Shown here in pieces: positions 12,724 to 25,572 of a DNA stretch of 64,000 nt (position 1 is the stretch's first letter; the number at the start of each line of letters is the position of its first letter). The stretch is from Lepisosteus oculatus. Its lineage: Eukaryota > Chordata > Actinopteri > Semionotiformes > Lepisosteidae. Made by a program: the position numbers and the translations under genes. The notes under the pieces are model-generated. The model was given only the letters and a program-made list of their open reading frames with translations. It did no database searches and was not told where the DNA came from. Location: positions 15,185,001-15,249,000 of the forward strand of contig NC_090711.1 in the NCBI RefSeq assembly GCF_040954835.1. The letters run 5' to 3'.

Positions 12724-13040
12724 AGCATCCATTCATTTTCTAAACACTTCTTCCAATTCAAGGCCAGGGGGGTGACAGAGCCACGGGCACAAGGCAGGGT
12801 CCACCTTGGGTCAGACGCCAGTTCATCACAGAGAACACACAGACACAGACAAGCACACACACCAGGGCCAGATTTCCAAGAAGCTGAATTACCTGCCAGT
12901 ATATCTTTGTTCTGTGGGAGGAAAACGGGGCACCCAGAGGAAACCCATGCAAACACAGGGAGAACATGCAAACTCCACGCACAGAGGACCCCAGTGCTTT
13001 GAAGCAACAATGCTAACCAATGCACCACCATGCCACCCCC
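12724..13040 (-). repeat. tRNA-derived SINE
   Basis: Near-complete minus-strand copy with head near 13,035 ('tggtgcattggttagc'), the 'gggtttcctctgggtgcc' block and a tail ending 'aatgaatggatg'. Confidence 0.75.
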
Positions 13041-13145
13041 CAGACCACAATTTCTAAATCAATGCCTACATATGGTGACCAGGGAGCTGTGCTGTATCCT
13101 GGCTCAAGTCTATCTGATGCTTCTACAGTCTGGTCAGTATATTTA

Positions 13146-13151
13146 TTTATT
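13146..13151 (-). terminator. Candidate E2F1 polyadenylation signal
   Basis: AATAAA on the minus strand, about 1.2 kb past the E2F1 stop. I saw no closer AATAAA on that strand, so a 3' UTR of this length is plausible. A SINE lies directly beyond. This rests on position alone. Confidence 0.35.
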
Positions 13152-14372
13152 GCCAAATGTGAGAGATACTTTGGGAAACTTAGGAATAAAAAGTGTTATA
13201 CAAAGTCAAGGAACTGATGAGCATGGCTTTACCTATGTAAACCTTTTGTAAACAACTTTATCTGAAACAAGCATAACACGTTTTGGATTGCCTTTCCCCC
13301 ATTTGCAGAGAAAACGCAGGCGAATGAAGCAAACCCAGTAATTACACTGTCCCGGATGGAAAACAAAGTGTTTACACAGCTTGAACAACACGCCCGGGAG
13401 AAGAAAAGAGGAACACCAACAGATAACAAGAAGGTTTATATTCAGGAATGATTAGAATCAATCTCTGCAAGTTTCAAACTGCCTGCTTTTTAAACTACTT
13501 AATTCAGACAATGCAGGATTCCAGAGAAAAGACAAATGAATCACAATTTCAGTAGTGAAAAGCTTGCATGTACAAATGAGCATATTTTCTTTGCAGTTTC
13601 TTTATACCTTAGCAAGAAGTCAGATCCCTGAAAAAAAATAAATACAATTTTTTAAAGAGCAATAAAAAGGTGCAGTGCTTTTCTTTTTTTAAATAGCCTG
13701 GTTTCTGACCTCCAGCCACAACTTCAAAGAAATCCCATAAACAAATTGGTAACAAAGTGCAGAATATATCTGAAGCCATTGCGACGCACCACTTTCATTC
13801 AATTATTAAAGAACTGGTGCAGGCAGCCTGTACCACAGATCTGTGGCTGTACCACTTTTCTGTATCCTATATCCACAGCTCTCACACCTGTTATCTTTCT
13901 GTTCCAATTATCCTCCTTCTATCATCAAAATACTGAGTATTGTCCAAGTGCCTCTGTTTCAGGCTTACAACAGAAAGCACAATCAGTGAATTAGCCACTC
14001 ACTGTTGGGGTTTCCCAACCTCTGAAGTCAAAAACCCTAAAATAATCTAACATTTCCTTCTCTACAACACATTAAAACATAGCTAATACCCAAAACTCAT
14101 TTAAAAAATAACTTTTCTAAATTCCACATCTCTGTTTTAAACAAAGCCATAGCATAAAAATAAAATTATTTTGAAACACACAATTAAAAGAGGGAAAAGA
14201 TTACAAATATTTATAATATATATTGTATAAATAAATTAAAAAAAACATATGAAGCTATATATCTTCTAAATTAAGTGCCATCAGTGGAGCCCTGGACCAT
14301 ATTCAGTAGCTGGTCTGCCAGCTCATCATGTCAGTTGCCTCTAATGTCATCCAGTTCTGTCACCCGCTGACT

Positions 14373-17300
14373 TCAGAAGTCCAGAGGTGTCAGGTCCCCA
14401 AAGTCGCAGTCGAAGAGTTCACTGATGCCCTCTCCCTCCCCAAGCCCGAAGTGGTAGCTGTGAGGCTGTGGGGGCGACAGGTTGATGAAACTGTCCAAGG
14501 GGAGTGAGGAGAACTCCTCAAAATGCCGTTCCAGCAGGTAATCAGAAGACGTCAGGGGTGAAAGGTCGAAGTCAGGCAGTGCTCCCAGGTGAGGAAATGC
14601 GTCTCCAGTCAGCAGCGTCTCTGTGGAGGGAAGGGACAGGATCCAGGAGTCAGCCGGTCTGTCAGGAGCAGCGACACAGCAGGCAAAAACCAAACTAGCA
14701 GACGACGGTGTTTCAGAGGAAAGTGACAATTCACGTTAAGCCTTGGCCAGAAACACCTTGCTCAAAAAGTGCTTAATTCACACAGCTTCAAAAACAGCTG
14801 CACCTGACTTTTCTAGAAGCACTACATTCATAGATAGATAATCAGCAAACCAGAGGGTTTACCAGAAAGCATATAAAAACAATCGACATAGAAGGAAATT
14901 AGACGAGGTCAAACCTGTCGCCCAAATGTTCATTAATAAAATTCACATGCAAAACGTTTAGAACCTCAATCAAATTGTAGTCGTGAACAGAGAAGCTATA
15001 AGGGAACTTCCACCGTTCCTCTAGAGCAATGACACATGCAACACAACAGACTTCTTCAAATGAACAATGGAACATAATCCAGAGGGCACAGTTATGTGGA
15101 TAACCATTTATATACAGTATATTAAACATCAGACACTTCCACAACCATTTGGGTAAAGAAGGATGAACAAGCCGCCCAGCTGTGACGTTGAAACTGATAT
15201 TCTGTATGGTTTTTCCAAAAAATGGCTCAACAAGATACTTACATCAATTATCATCAACTATCAAACAGGCTAGATGGGTCAAATGGACTCATCGCTTATG
15301 TTCTTTAACTGACACCACAGAATTTTCATGGGTTAACAGTTTGCTGGTTTTCTCAGTTTTACTATCGCAGGATTTTTTTCCTTTAGAATTTCTGATGCCA
15401 ACAGACATTACCTAAACGGGAAACAAAACTATTAAAACGGATAACGTTCAAGATGAGACCGGAGGCTTTTTCAATAAGGCATTTTTTTCCAATTATGGGT
15501 TCAGAACTGACAACAACAATTGTTAAGATGGTCAAAATTAAATAAAAGCACGTATGATGTGCAATTAATCCTACATGTTAAGATATTACACAGGTCTGTT
15601 AACTAACAAAAGTACAAGCATTAAATAATTTAAGCATTATTGTATCCCAACTTCTAAAAGAGCAAAGAGTTATCTCATACAGCTGCCCTAACAGAAATGA
15701 ATTCCAAAATATGCTCAAATGCAAATCAAATTTACTATAAACTTGCAATGACATTCAGAACAATAATGACATCACTGGAAAAAGTATAATAATTGAAACA
15801 GCAGCAAATCCCATGTTCAAATTTACAATGTTTCTGTTTTAATTGATACTTGTCAGCAGGAAACGTTTTAAAGTTAAAACGTATTAAAAAAATGCAATAT
15901 TGAGAGAACTGATTAAACAGACATGGCTGTGATAACTCACAAACTTTCAAAACCTGTCCAACAGATACATGTATAGTCACACCTCAACTGTACACCTAAC
16001 ACAGGAACCAGAAAGCTTGGACCTGCAGAGACTTATTGCCTTAATTTCCATACTTTTTGTAATAATAATAATAATAATAGCTTACACTTATATAGTGCTT
16101 TTCTGGATACTCCACTCAAAGGGCTTTACAGGTAATGGGGACTCCCGTCCACCATCACCAATGTGCAGCATCCACCTGGATGATGCAACGGCACCCATAG
16201 TGCGCCAGAACGCTACCCACACATCAGCTATCAGTTGGGAGGAGAGCAGAATAATGTAGCCAATTCATAGATGGGGATTATTAGGAGGCCATGATTGGTA
16301 AAGGCCAATGGGGAAATTTGGCCAGGACGCTGGGGTTACACCCCTATTTTTTTCGAGAAACGCCCTGGGAGTTTTAATGACCACAGAGAGTCAGGACCTC
16401 GGTTTTACATCTCATCCGAAGGACAGTGCCTTTACAGTATAGTGTCCCCGTCACTATACTGGGGCATTAGGACCCACATTGACCGCAGGGTGAGCGCCCC
16501 CTGCTGGCCCCACTAACACCTCTTCCAGCAGCAACCACAATGAACACATATTTTTACCTGAATAACTTCATTACTTCTTGCTGTATATTTTGTAAAGAGA
16601 TATTCCAAATCGCAATGACCAAAATACATGAGGGTGAATAATCGTGTATTAAACACAAATAATTTCAGGTACTGCTGAAATACTTATTGAAGTTGAAATC
16701 TTACGTTGACTGCTCAACGTAATGAGGGAAAGGGAAGAGGGAACTCAGTGCCACAATGCAGGAACAGGACTGGCCTTACAGTAGGGAGTCACCTGAGCTG
16801 CTATATTCTAGAGGGCATTAAATACAATCTCTTAGGTAAATATTAAGATAACACGTTCATCTGTAACAACAAGTTTGTTGTTGATGTAATTTTAGAAATC
16901 AAAGGGGAAGGGCTCGTTTAAAATGAATGCAAATATGAAAAAATGGAGTGGAAAGCCTCTGATTTCTGAAGATCTCTGAAGATCTGATCTTTTTCCAGCC
17001 CTAATCCCCCACAATGTGGGGCTGCCATAGGTCAGATTATGGAAAGAGGGCCAGTAGTGTCCACAGCTCTGGCCCACGCCTGTCACAATCCCAGGATTGT
17101 GCTTTCCCTAAGGCAGGCCCCTTAAGCAATGCAAGGTTTGTGCGACAGTTCTGGCTCACATTAATCACATTAATTATGTAAAAGATGCATACATGTAGGC
17201 GCTGTTCATTTTGCAAACGAGTTACCATCTCTCAAATCTTACTGTTAAATCTGCGGTCTCTCCAGTTTAGGAACTCACCGGTTTCACCTGTCAGTGTCAG

Positions 17301-20300
17301 GGGAGCCACTTCCTGAGCGCCTGATGTCACTTCCTGTGAGCTGCTGCTCTGAGGCGGCTCTGTGAGGCCTGCAGAGCTCACAGGGGCAGGTGACGGCATC
17401 TGACTGGCTGCTTTGGAGGGACTGTTGCCAGTCACTGGGCTGCAAACTCCAACGCGGTCTTCTGGACAGAGGAAGACATCAATAGGGCCTTGGGTGCTTT
17501 TCAGAGAGATCTGGAACCCCTGCAGGCACATTGGAAGAGCAGGAATAAAGGACTGGACACGCCAACAATGGTGGCACAGCTCCGACATGACACTAGTAAT
17601 TTAGAGCTTAGTCCAGTTTCCACAGTGTTATGCAGCTATCCTGTAATTTACATGAAAGATGAAAAAAATCCAAAAAGGCCAATCAACTGCTGAGTGTAAA
17701 CCGACTTCAAAACTAAAAGAAACATTTAAACGTACCATTTCACTTTATTATTGTTTTGAAAGTGAACCCACCTGCAACAGACTGAATAACAACTGCAGAA
17801 CTAATCAAACAGAACACAAAACAGCCCTTTGTCACATGCCCAGTCAAGTGTTGCATCACTTTGTCTCACTTCTGGTGTAACATGTTACAGCGGATCACTG
17901 TAGGGGAACAACAGTTTGGCACCTGTTGTCAAAGCAGCACATTGTGCAACTCAAAGTGTGCTCAAACAGGATCTACTAGGTCAACTGCTAGAGTGAGCTG
18001 TCATGTTACACTCTCACCAGCAGATGGCACTAAGCCATTAGACATGAAAAATCTCAAAAGTGTCAGAAGTGCATCTTCAATATAAAATATATGCAAAGAG
18101 AGCTTTTCATTCTAGTGGATGCCTAAGAATTTAACATATAGAAGGGGACCCACTTCATCCACCACTGAAGTGCAGCCCCACTTTGGTGACACACAGCAGG
18201 CATTCTGCAATAAATTTTCCACTGCACAGCAGATCAAATAGAAAGTTTGAAATTGCTCCACCAATGAATTCAAGAAGTAAACTGAGGGAGTTTTGTACAA
18301 ATCCAAACTACATCATTGGCACTAAGACCACTACTCTTACAAAACAATGCCGTGGGATCTTTAATGACCAAGTAGTTGGCACCTTTATTCAATGTGTCAT
18401 AGAAAGGGTGGCACTTACTACAGCACAGTGTGCCTGGTCAGTGTACTGAGGCACTGGTTTGGAAATTCTGGCTCACCAACACCACCTGAAGCAACTACCT
18501 GACTCTCCTTAGATAATAAATCCCATTACTAACCAGTCTTGCGTGTCAGCCTTGCTGAACTTCTGAGACCTCATAAAATCAGGCTACAGGACAGCAAAAC
18601 TGCAGCCGTTTAAGAATATTTCAATTCTCTTGAGTATAGAAAAAGAGCTGACACACAGATTTAAAACATTCAAGACTGGTCCTAAGGTCTTGGATATAAA
18701 TGTGTACAAATTCAAACAAATAGAAAATTATTTTAAATAAATAGAAAATTATTATTAATTTAAAATTGATATAGCCAGCAGCCATATCACCCTGCAACTC
18801 ATAACAGGCAACCTACTGAAGCTAAGCAGGTGTGAGCCTGGTCCATACCTGGATGGGAGACCTCCTGGGAAAAACTAAGGACGCTGCTGGAAGAGGTGTT
18901 AGTGGGGCCAGCAGGGGGCGCCTACCCTGCAGCCTATGTGGGTCCTAATACCCCATTATAGTGACAGGGACACTATACTGTAAACAGGCACCGTCCTTTG
19001 GATGAGATGTAAAACTGAGGTCCTGACTCTGTGTGGTCATTAAAAATCCCAGGGCATTTCTTGAAAAGAGTAGGGGTGTAACCCCGGCGTCCTGGCCAAA
19101 GTTCCCATTGGCCCTTACCACTCATGGCCTCCTAATAATCCCCATCTATAAATTGGCTTCACTACTCTGCTCTGCTCCCCACTAATAGCTGATGTGTGGT
19201 GAGCATTCTGGCGCACTATGGCTGCCGTCGCATCATCCAGGTGGATGCTGCACATTGGTGGTGGTGGAGGGGATCCCCATTACCTGTAAAGCCCTTTGAG
19301 TGGAGTATCCAGAAAAGCACTATATAAGTGTAAGCAATTATTATTATTATTTTTCCATCTGAATCTTAAAACCCAAATGAATGGTCCTTTGATTGAGAAA
19401 TATATTTAAATGAGAGCAGTTATACCTTTCAGTTTTCTTCACTACAATATATTCTTTATGGGACTAATTAGGATAAATAATTGGATTTAAAGCAGCTTCC
19501 AGTCCTATTATGGTTGATCCCCTGCGCTGACTCTACCTCTGAGGGGTCGGAGACCTGCATCTGGGTCTCTGGGGGAGCCCTAATAACCATCAGGAGCTGG
19601 TCCACAGAGTCCACAGCGCACCGCAGGTCCTGGCACATCACATAGGCCAGCTTGAACAGCATTAAGGAACAGAACTGGGAAGTGGGAACCCAATCACCAC
19701 ACTATTCATCTCACACCAGCTGGTGATTTCCCATGGACTGGAATAAGCTGTTAAGAGATCTGCACAACAACCCAGGCATATTCAGTACAAACAAGAACAC
19801 AAGCAGTTTGAACACAGTTTGACAATGAGCTGCAAAGATCTCAACAAAGCTGGACCTTCCTTTCACATTTACTGGAGCTACTGAGAAGCCTTGATTATGT
19901 TTTGACTGACAGCCAAGCTAAAAAAGCTGCACAAACTACTAACCTCATCTAACGTTTATTCGGCATTATCAGCTGGCCCTGCATAACTTTGTGTACTGCA
20001 GTTAGAGAACTCTCAAGAAATGAAAGCAGTGCAGCTTTGAGGATGAACCACCCACATCTTGATCTCTGCATGCCCACGGTGCCTCTGCTTTCTCTTGGCC
20101 CCAGAAGGGCAGACCAAAACACAAAAGGATATTTCTTGTTCTGCGGATCTTCTGTGAGGAGCTTGAGCTGTAGGCTACACTTGGCGATGAGCTCGTCCAG
20201 CCTCTCCTCAGACTGCCCAAGGTCCGACACCTCCTTCATCAGAGTCTGGTAACGGGCAGACGACACCCCGTCCATACAGCTGCCCCTGAGCGGGAGGACA

Positions 20301-23300
20301 GAACTCTTTCAGACAATTTCACTTACAGCACCACTCACTGAGGCATCCCTTTACTGCAAGAACTTTCCTACTGATGTAACGAGACTGATACAGATACACC
20401 CCACAACAAAACCACAGTCTTCACAACTCCTTATCACATGATGCTACTATGAAGATAATATTTTCAAAAGCAATTACTTTGGCAGAGCTACAAATCAAAT
20501 CTGTTTGGTCTTTAAGAATTGTTGGACACCCTTTCCTGGTTCATGGAAGACCTGACTTATGTAAATTCAACCACTGTATGTAAAAACTTAACTTAGGTGA
20601 GACCTTGGACAGCTGTGAATAGACCCAACTCCCCAGGTTAAGTATGTAAGGGATCTGTTCCACAAGACCAGGGATCACAAAGTAAGGAATGAGCCTTTCT
20701 TAACCACTTGCAGCAGCCAGCAATCATATCATCCTGCAACTCACACCTGACAACCCGCTGAAGCTCAGCAGGTGTGATCCTGGTCAGTACCTGTATGGGA
20801 GACCTCCTGGGAAAAACTAAGGTTGCTGCTGGAAGAGGTGTTAGTGGGGCCAGCAGGGGGCGCTCACCCTGCGGTCCATGTGGGTCCTAAAGCCCCAGTA
20901 TAGTAATGGGGACACTATACTGTAAAAGACGCTGTCCTTTGGATAAGATGTAAAATCGAGGTCCTGACTCTCTGTGGTCATTAAAAATCCCCGGGTGTTT
21001 CTCAAAAAGAGTAGGGGTGTTACCCCAGTGTCCTGGCCAAATTTCCCATTGGAGTTTACAAATCATAGCCTCCTAATAATCCCCATCTATGAACTAGCTT
21101 CATCACCCTGTTCTCCTCCCCACTGATAGCTGATGTGTGGCGCGTGTAACGGTGCACTCTGGCTGCCATCACATCTTCCAGGTGAGGCTGCACTCAGGTG
21201 GTGGTGGAGGGGAGTCCCCATTACCTGTAAAGCGCTCTGGAGTGGAGTGTCCAGAAAAGCACTATATAAGTACAAGGAATTTATAATTATTACTGCATGA
21301 ACACAAAGAGAACTATGTGACACACATAGAGAATTACCATTTATGAACTGCAGGAGGGCAGTACAGTGGCGCTTGTGATCAGTATTGCTGCCTCACAGTG
21401 TTTGGGTCCTGGGTTCAGTTACGGACCTGAGGTGCTGTCTGAGTGGAGTTTGTATGTTCTCCCTGTGAAATGCGCATTTGTGTCTGTGTGGGCCCTACGA
21501 TGGACTAGCATCCTCTCCAGGCTGTACCTTGCCTTGTGCCCATTACCTGCCAGAAAAGGCCCTGGGTCTCTTGTACTATCTTGATAACATAAACATATGG
21601 GTCCCATAATCACATTTTACAACAAATTGAAAATTTACATTTGTAAACATCACGTAGCTCGGCATGGTCCTTCTGCAGATGAATAGCCAGCGTGTGTGTA
21701 CTCTGACGCCAACAACAAACACCCTATGTTGCTCTTCAGTCTTGCTCTGCCTTTGTGCACGCATGGTAAAGTCTGCATACTACGTCACGATTTTTCAATG
21801 AAAATTTGTGAGAAACTGCAGTGCAGGTCATGCCAAGGAAGCACCCAAGTGATTTTGTTATTTTTATTACTGTGTGTTTAATTACTGAATCATACAGTGT
21901 ACGGTAAGGAAATGTACAGTATTTATACAAGTGTTCAAAGGAAATTCACTCATGTTTATTTTTTTACTGTACTGTATATTTTTAAGGGTATGCTATAGTG
22001 GGTGTTTAATCATTCTAATTATAGTGTTTAAAAACTTTTTTATTCATTGTTATTTCATTTGTCTCTCCCTGTAAAGAGAGGAAGTTTCCTTTCTCTTTCT
22101 CCAAGCTACAGTGCAGGAACATTTTCTCCAGCTCTCTACCCCCTTCTGTCATCGGAACACACACCTGTTAACCATCAAAGCTAGGGAAAACGAGACAGGA
22201 TTGCGGCATTATCCATCCATCCACTTTCGAACCACTTTATCCGATTCAGGGTTGTGGAGGAGCCAGAACCTATCCCAGTAAGAAATGGGCACAAGGCAAG
22301 GTACACCCCAGACAGGATACCAGTCCATTATAGGGCACACACAGACACAAATGCGCACACACACTCACAAGGAGACTGAGCACAGTGAAAACATTCAAAA
22401 TCCCATCTTGGGAACCCAGGGCCCCAGCACTGCGAGGCAGCAATGTTAACCACTTCGCTACTGACCTGCCCTGCTGCAGTATCATAAATAGTCATTCTTT
22501 ATGTGTGTTCATGCAATGGCTAGGAAAGGGTTGCTCCTGACTTAAATAAGATTTAGGATTCATAAAGCCTTGTGGAAGAGAACCCTTGCATACATAACTT
22601 GGAGAGTTGGGTGTATTCATTTCATTGCATTTGTGCATATGACAACTCTGTCCAAGGTCTCAGCTAAGCCAATCCAAAACACAATGACGGCACAGGGTGA
22701 AAAGCAGAACCACAAAGCAGATGCAATGAGGATTGAAAACAGGAGGCATTTATATTAGACATTCAGATCTGTAGAAGCTGCATTCAGCAGTTCCTGTCAC
22801 CGGGTGTCTTCTTAGCTAAGCAGCGGTGAGACTCACAGCCACTGAATGTTGTTCTTGGACTTCTTGGAAATTAGCTTGATGCCCTCCAGGACATTGGTGA
22901 TGTCATAGATGCGGCGCTTCTGGACCTCAAGCACCTGCGAGGCCCAGTTCAGGTCGACCACACCATCGGGGGACTGGGCCAGGAGCTCCAGGAAGCGCTT
23001 GGTGGTGAGGTTCAGGGAAGTGTCGTAGCGAGATTTCTCACTGGGGGACTTCAGGCCTGAGGAAGGAGAGTCTGGGCAATCAGGGAAGGGCTAATCCACA
23101 ACAGTTCTGTCCTGGCATTGGAGCAAAAGGTGTGTGTGGCAGGCCTGCAGTAATGAGGGTAGTCATTTCAGCTAACCTGTCACTTAAGATCTCTATTGTG
23201 TTCACATGAGGGGTATTAATTGATTACTTAGATGAATGGTGATGGGATGAGAGTCACATCCTCTCACATGGAGTTAACTGAGCATAATTTGCTATATTAA

Positions 23301-25572
23301 GGGACTCACAAGAAAAGTGCTGGGCCACTTAGAGTACTTTAGTTTGTGTATATTGAAGAGTTTGTTCAAATAAAGTCTCCTTGGCAGTTTTTTGCTTTCA
23401 AAGTGCCTAAGTCTCACAAGCCACCTGGATAGAGGTAGGCCTGCTGCAATGTGCCTCTACCGCCTGCTAGACCCTCAAGATGTCAGAGGCTTGCTTTAAA
23501 GATGTGTTCCAAAACCTCTCTTTTCTTACATATTCTCTGTTGTACCCGAGATCAAAATATGAACGTGCTGGTGTTTGAAAGGTATCGGCTTCAGGAGCCA
23601 AGGGAGCAAGCTTCCAGCTGTTTTCCCCCTCCTCTCTGAAACTGTCCTTCAATCAACCACAGTCAAGAAGGCAGAAAACTTGGCTTCCTCTAGATTTACT
23701 GAACCGAGGAAGGTCTTCCTGCTGTGGAAATGAAGAGCACAGAGGCACATGAAAGTATAACTCTTGTATAGTAACCCAAGAGCCAGGCTGCCACGACACA
23801 GAATTTTTGGCAAGCACAGGGCACAAGGGAGGTTACAGCCTGGACGGGACGCTAGTCCGCAAACACACACACAAGCCACAGTATGTCTTTGGCCTGTGGG
23901 AGCAAACTGGAGCACCTGGAAGAAACCCACGGGAACATGAGGAGAACATACGAACTCCACACAGACAGCACCCCAAGGACTGAACACCGGCCCTCAGTGC
24001 TGCAATGTTAACCACTGTACCACCCATTCTATGCATTTATATTAATCTCAAGCTCAGACATACAGATACTTTGTATTCTCTATTTTATTTAATCTGGTGA
24101 ATCAGCTGGCTTTCCTATACCCTCCTTCTGAAGGGTGTTGTAACTGAATTCGATCTCCTCACATGCTGGGGGATTTCGAAAGTACTTTTTCAGGGAAGTG
24201 GTTGGCTCATACCTCTCTCCGGCACACGAGGCCTGGTTCGGGGTGGATGGCGGATCTCGGACACGTACTGGTGGTCATTGTCCAAGTCCAGCTTTCTCTT
24301 CACCTGCGCCGGAATTGGGAGAGACAAGTCAGTGGCGGGTACATGACTTGAAACCGGGGAAGCACACTGAGGGTATCTAGACCCAGAGGAAAAAGCGACC
24401 TGGAGCGGCCTGACAAAATTGTAACAGAGTTGTACCCCCCCCTCCGCCCAACCCACCAGCTGCCTAGCTCTACCTTCAACACAACCCCTCATCTCAGCTG
24501 TTCAGTCACTCAAGTTTTCTGCATGGGTCTGGAAACACAGAGCAGGGCACCGTCAACTTCATACTTTCATGGCACTTGCTGAAAAAGCACAGCACGTTAA
24601 ATACTGGAGAGCACAAAACTGACACAGGATGATCTGATCATGTGCATAACATTAATGTTTAAAGAATCGCACGTCCCTAAAGGCAATTCATCTTTCTGGT
24701 GTCAATTTTCTTAACTATAAAACAAACTTCGCATTAACTGATTTCTCACACAGCGCCAGCATCACGGTTCTACATTTGCTGTGCGAACTGTAGCCTTTTC
24801 CTCATGCAGATTCCCTTGGCCACATGGACAGAAAAGTCCTGACCAACCTGCAGCTCGCCCACCACACCAACAAACTACCAGTTTAAACTACTGTCGTGGA
24901 AGAATGACAGGCCACCACCAATCCTCACTGTGCCTCATCAGTACCCTTATAACTGCTGTTATTATATCCTCAGAAAAACCATCAAAACACAAAACAGGGC
25001 ATTATTGCACCACTCCACGAGCGACAACCACAAAAATCAATGACCAGTTTTACGCTTCCTGACAATCCTCAGTAACAAACATGCCTGGCAATATGTTTTT
25101 TTTTTTACCCCCAGTCTAGTAAAAACGCCATTGGCACAATGATGACCTGTTGATTTTCATGAGCGTTATATTTTTGAATGAACTGTGAGTCTTCAATAAA
25201 AGATTCAACAGCCACTTCCCACGACTAGACCATATGCCCATATATATCGGACTTTATCCATCTGCGCAACAGATGAGCAGCCTCTTGCATTTACAAGTTG
25301 TATTTCTGTCCGGGGGACAGAGAGGCCCTTACCGGAGGGCGTCCCAGGACCGGCCGGCGCTGCTCGTCCTCCGGGGCAGGTCCCTGCGGGGTGGCGAACA
25401 GCAGGATCTCCGCCGCGCCGCTGGAGCCTGCGGGCTGGATCTCCACATGCGCCGGCGTGGAGATAATGACAATCTGATCCTCATTCAGCTCAATACTTCC
25501 CGATCCCAAAATGGACTCAAAGTCAGCCAGAAGGTCCTCCGAAGTCTGACCTGTGACCACTGTCTCGGACAT
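14373..25572 (-). CDS. E2F1: E2F1 transcription factor, seven coding exons
   Basis: Encodes an E2F1 orthologue of 435 aa (human 437), which pairs with DP proteins to activate S-phase genes and is held off by RB. Coding exons: 25333-25572, 24213-24303, 22837-23056, 20133-20285, 19537-19651, 17279-17519, 14373-14620; all join in frame. Exon 1 carries the N-terminal 'EDQIVIIS' block. Exon 2 carries the cyclin A docking motif PVKRKLDL. Exon 3 (about residues 111-184) is the winged-helix DNA-binding domain with [13 protein letters not shown]. Exons 4-5 carry the leucine-rich dimerisation region. Exon 6 opens with the marked box ([15 protein letters not shown]). Exon 7 ends with the RB-binding tail ([25 protein letters not shown]). 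The start at 25572 aligns with the human start; the open frame runs further upstream to 25701 but that part is unlike E2F1. Splice sites are GT-AG except intron 4, which is U12-type. E2F2 or E2F3 are less likely given the tail, length and PXMP4 neighbour. Confidence 0.95.
16052..16545 (-). repeat. 5S-derived SINE lacking its 5S head
   Basis: Lies in E2F1 intron 6. The (ATT)n tail is at 16060-16080 on the plus strand, followed by the L2-like tail and body. The copy stops at the 'gttgctgctggaagaggtg' segment, so the 5S-like head is missing (5' truncation). Confidence 0.8.
18769..19352 (+). repeat. 5S rRNA-derived SINE, full length
   Basis: In E2F1 intron 5, antisense to the gene. It has the 5S-like head ('gccatatcaccctg', 'aagctaagcaggtgtgagcc', 'tggatgggagacc'), the full body, the tail 'agcactatataagtgtaag' and (ATT)n. 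It is close in sequence to the 7689 copy. Confidence 0.85.
19652..20132 (-). other. U12-type intron of E2F1 (AT-AA ends)
   Basis: Intron 4 of E2F1, 481 nt. Its 5' end on the minus strand is ATATCCTTT (20132 downward), the U12 donor consensus. TTCCTTAAT at 19669-19661 fits the U12 branch site TTCCTTRAY exactly, about 10 nt before the exon. The phase needed to keep E2F1 in frame puts exon 5 at 19651, so the intron ends in AA where AC is usual. E2F genes are known to carry a minor-class intron here. A U2 reading (donor GTGTTT about 10 nt further in, acceptor CAAG) would also stay in frame but would add residues. Confidence 0.8.
20711..21290 (+). repeat. 5S rRNA-derived SINE, full length
   Basis: In E2F1 intron 3. 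It has the 5S-like head ('aatcatatcatcctgcaac', 'aagctcagcaggtgtg', 'tgtatgggagacc'), the body, the 'agcactatataagtac' tail and a short AT-rich end. It is slightly more diverged than the 18769 copy. Confidence 0.85.
21352..21570 (+). repeat. tRNA-derived SINE, plus strand, truncated
   Basis: Reads in the sense orientation of the SINE: 'cagtggcgcttgtgatcag' (A-box region), 'gggtcctgggttcagttac' (B-box region), then 'tggagtttgtatgttctccc'. It lacks the middle and the 3' end. Confidence 0.7.
22211..22475 (-). repeat. tRNA-derived SINE, internally deleted
   Basis: Minus-strand copy in E2F1 intron 3. The head is near 22,465 ('agcgaagtggttaacattg'), the B-box region near 22,420, and the tail is at 'tggatggatggataat'. 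Confidence 0.75.
23815..24030 (-). repeat. tRNA-derived SINE fragment
   Basis: Minus-strand fragment in E2F1 intron 2. The head is near 24,025 ('tacagtggttaacattgc') followed by the 'gtgtggagttcgtatgttc' block. It stops within the body near 23,815. Confidence 0.7.
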
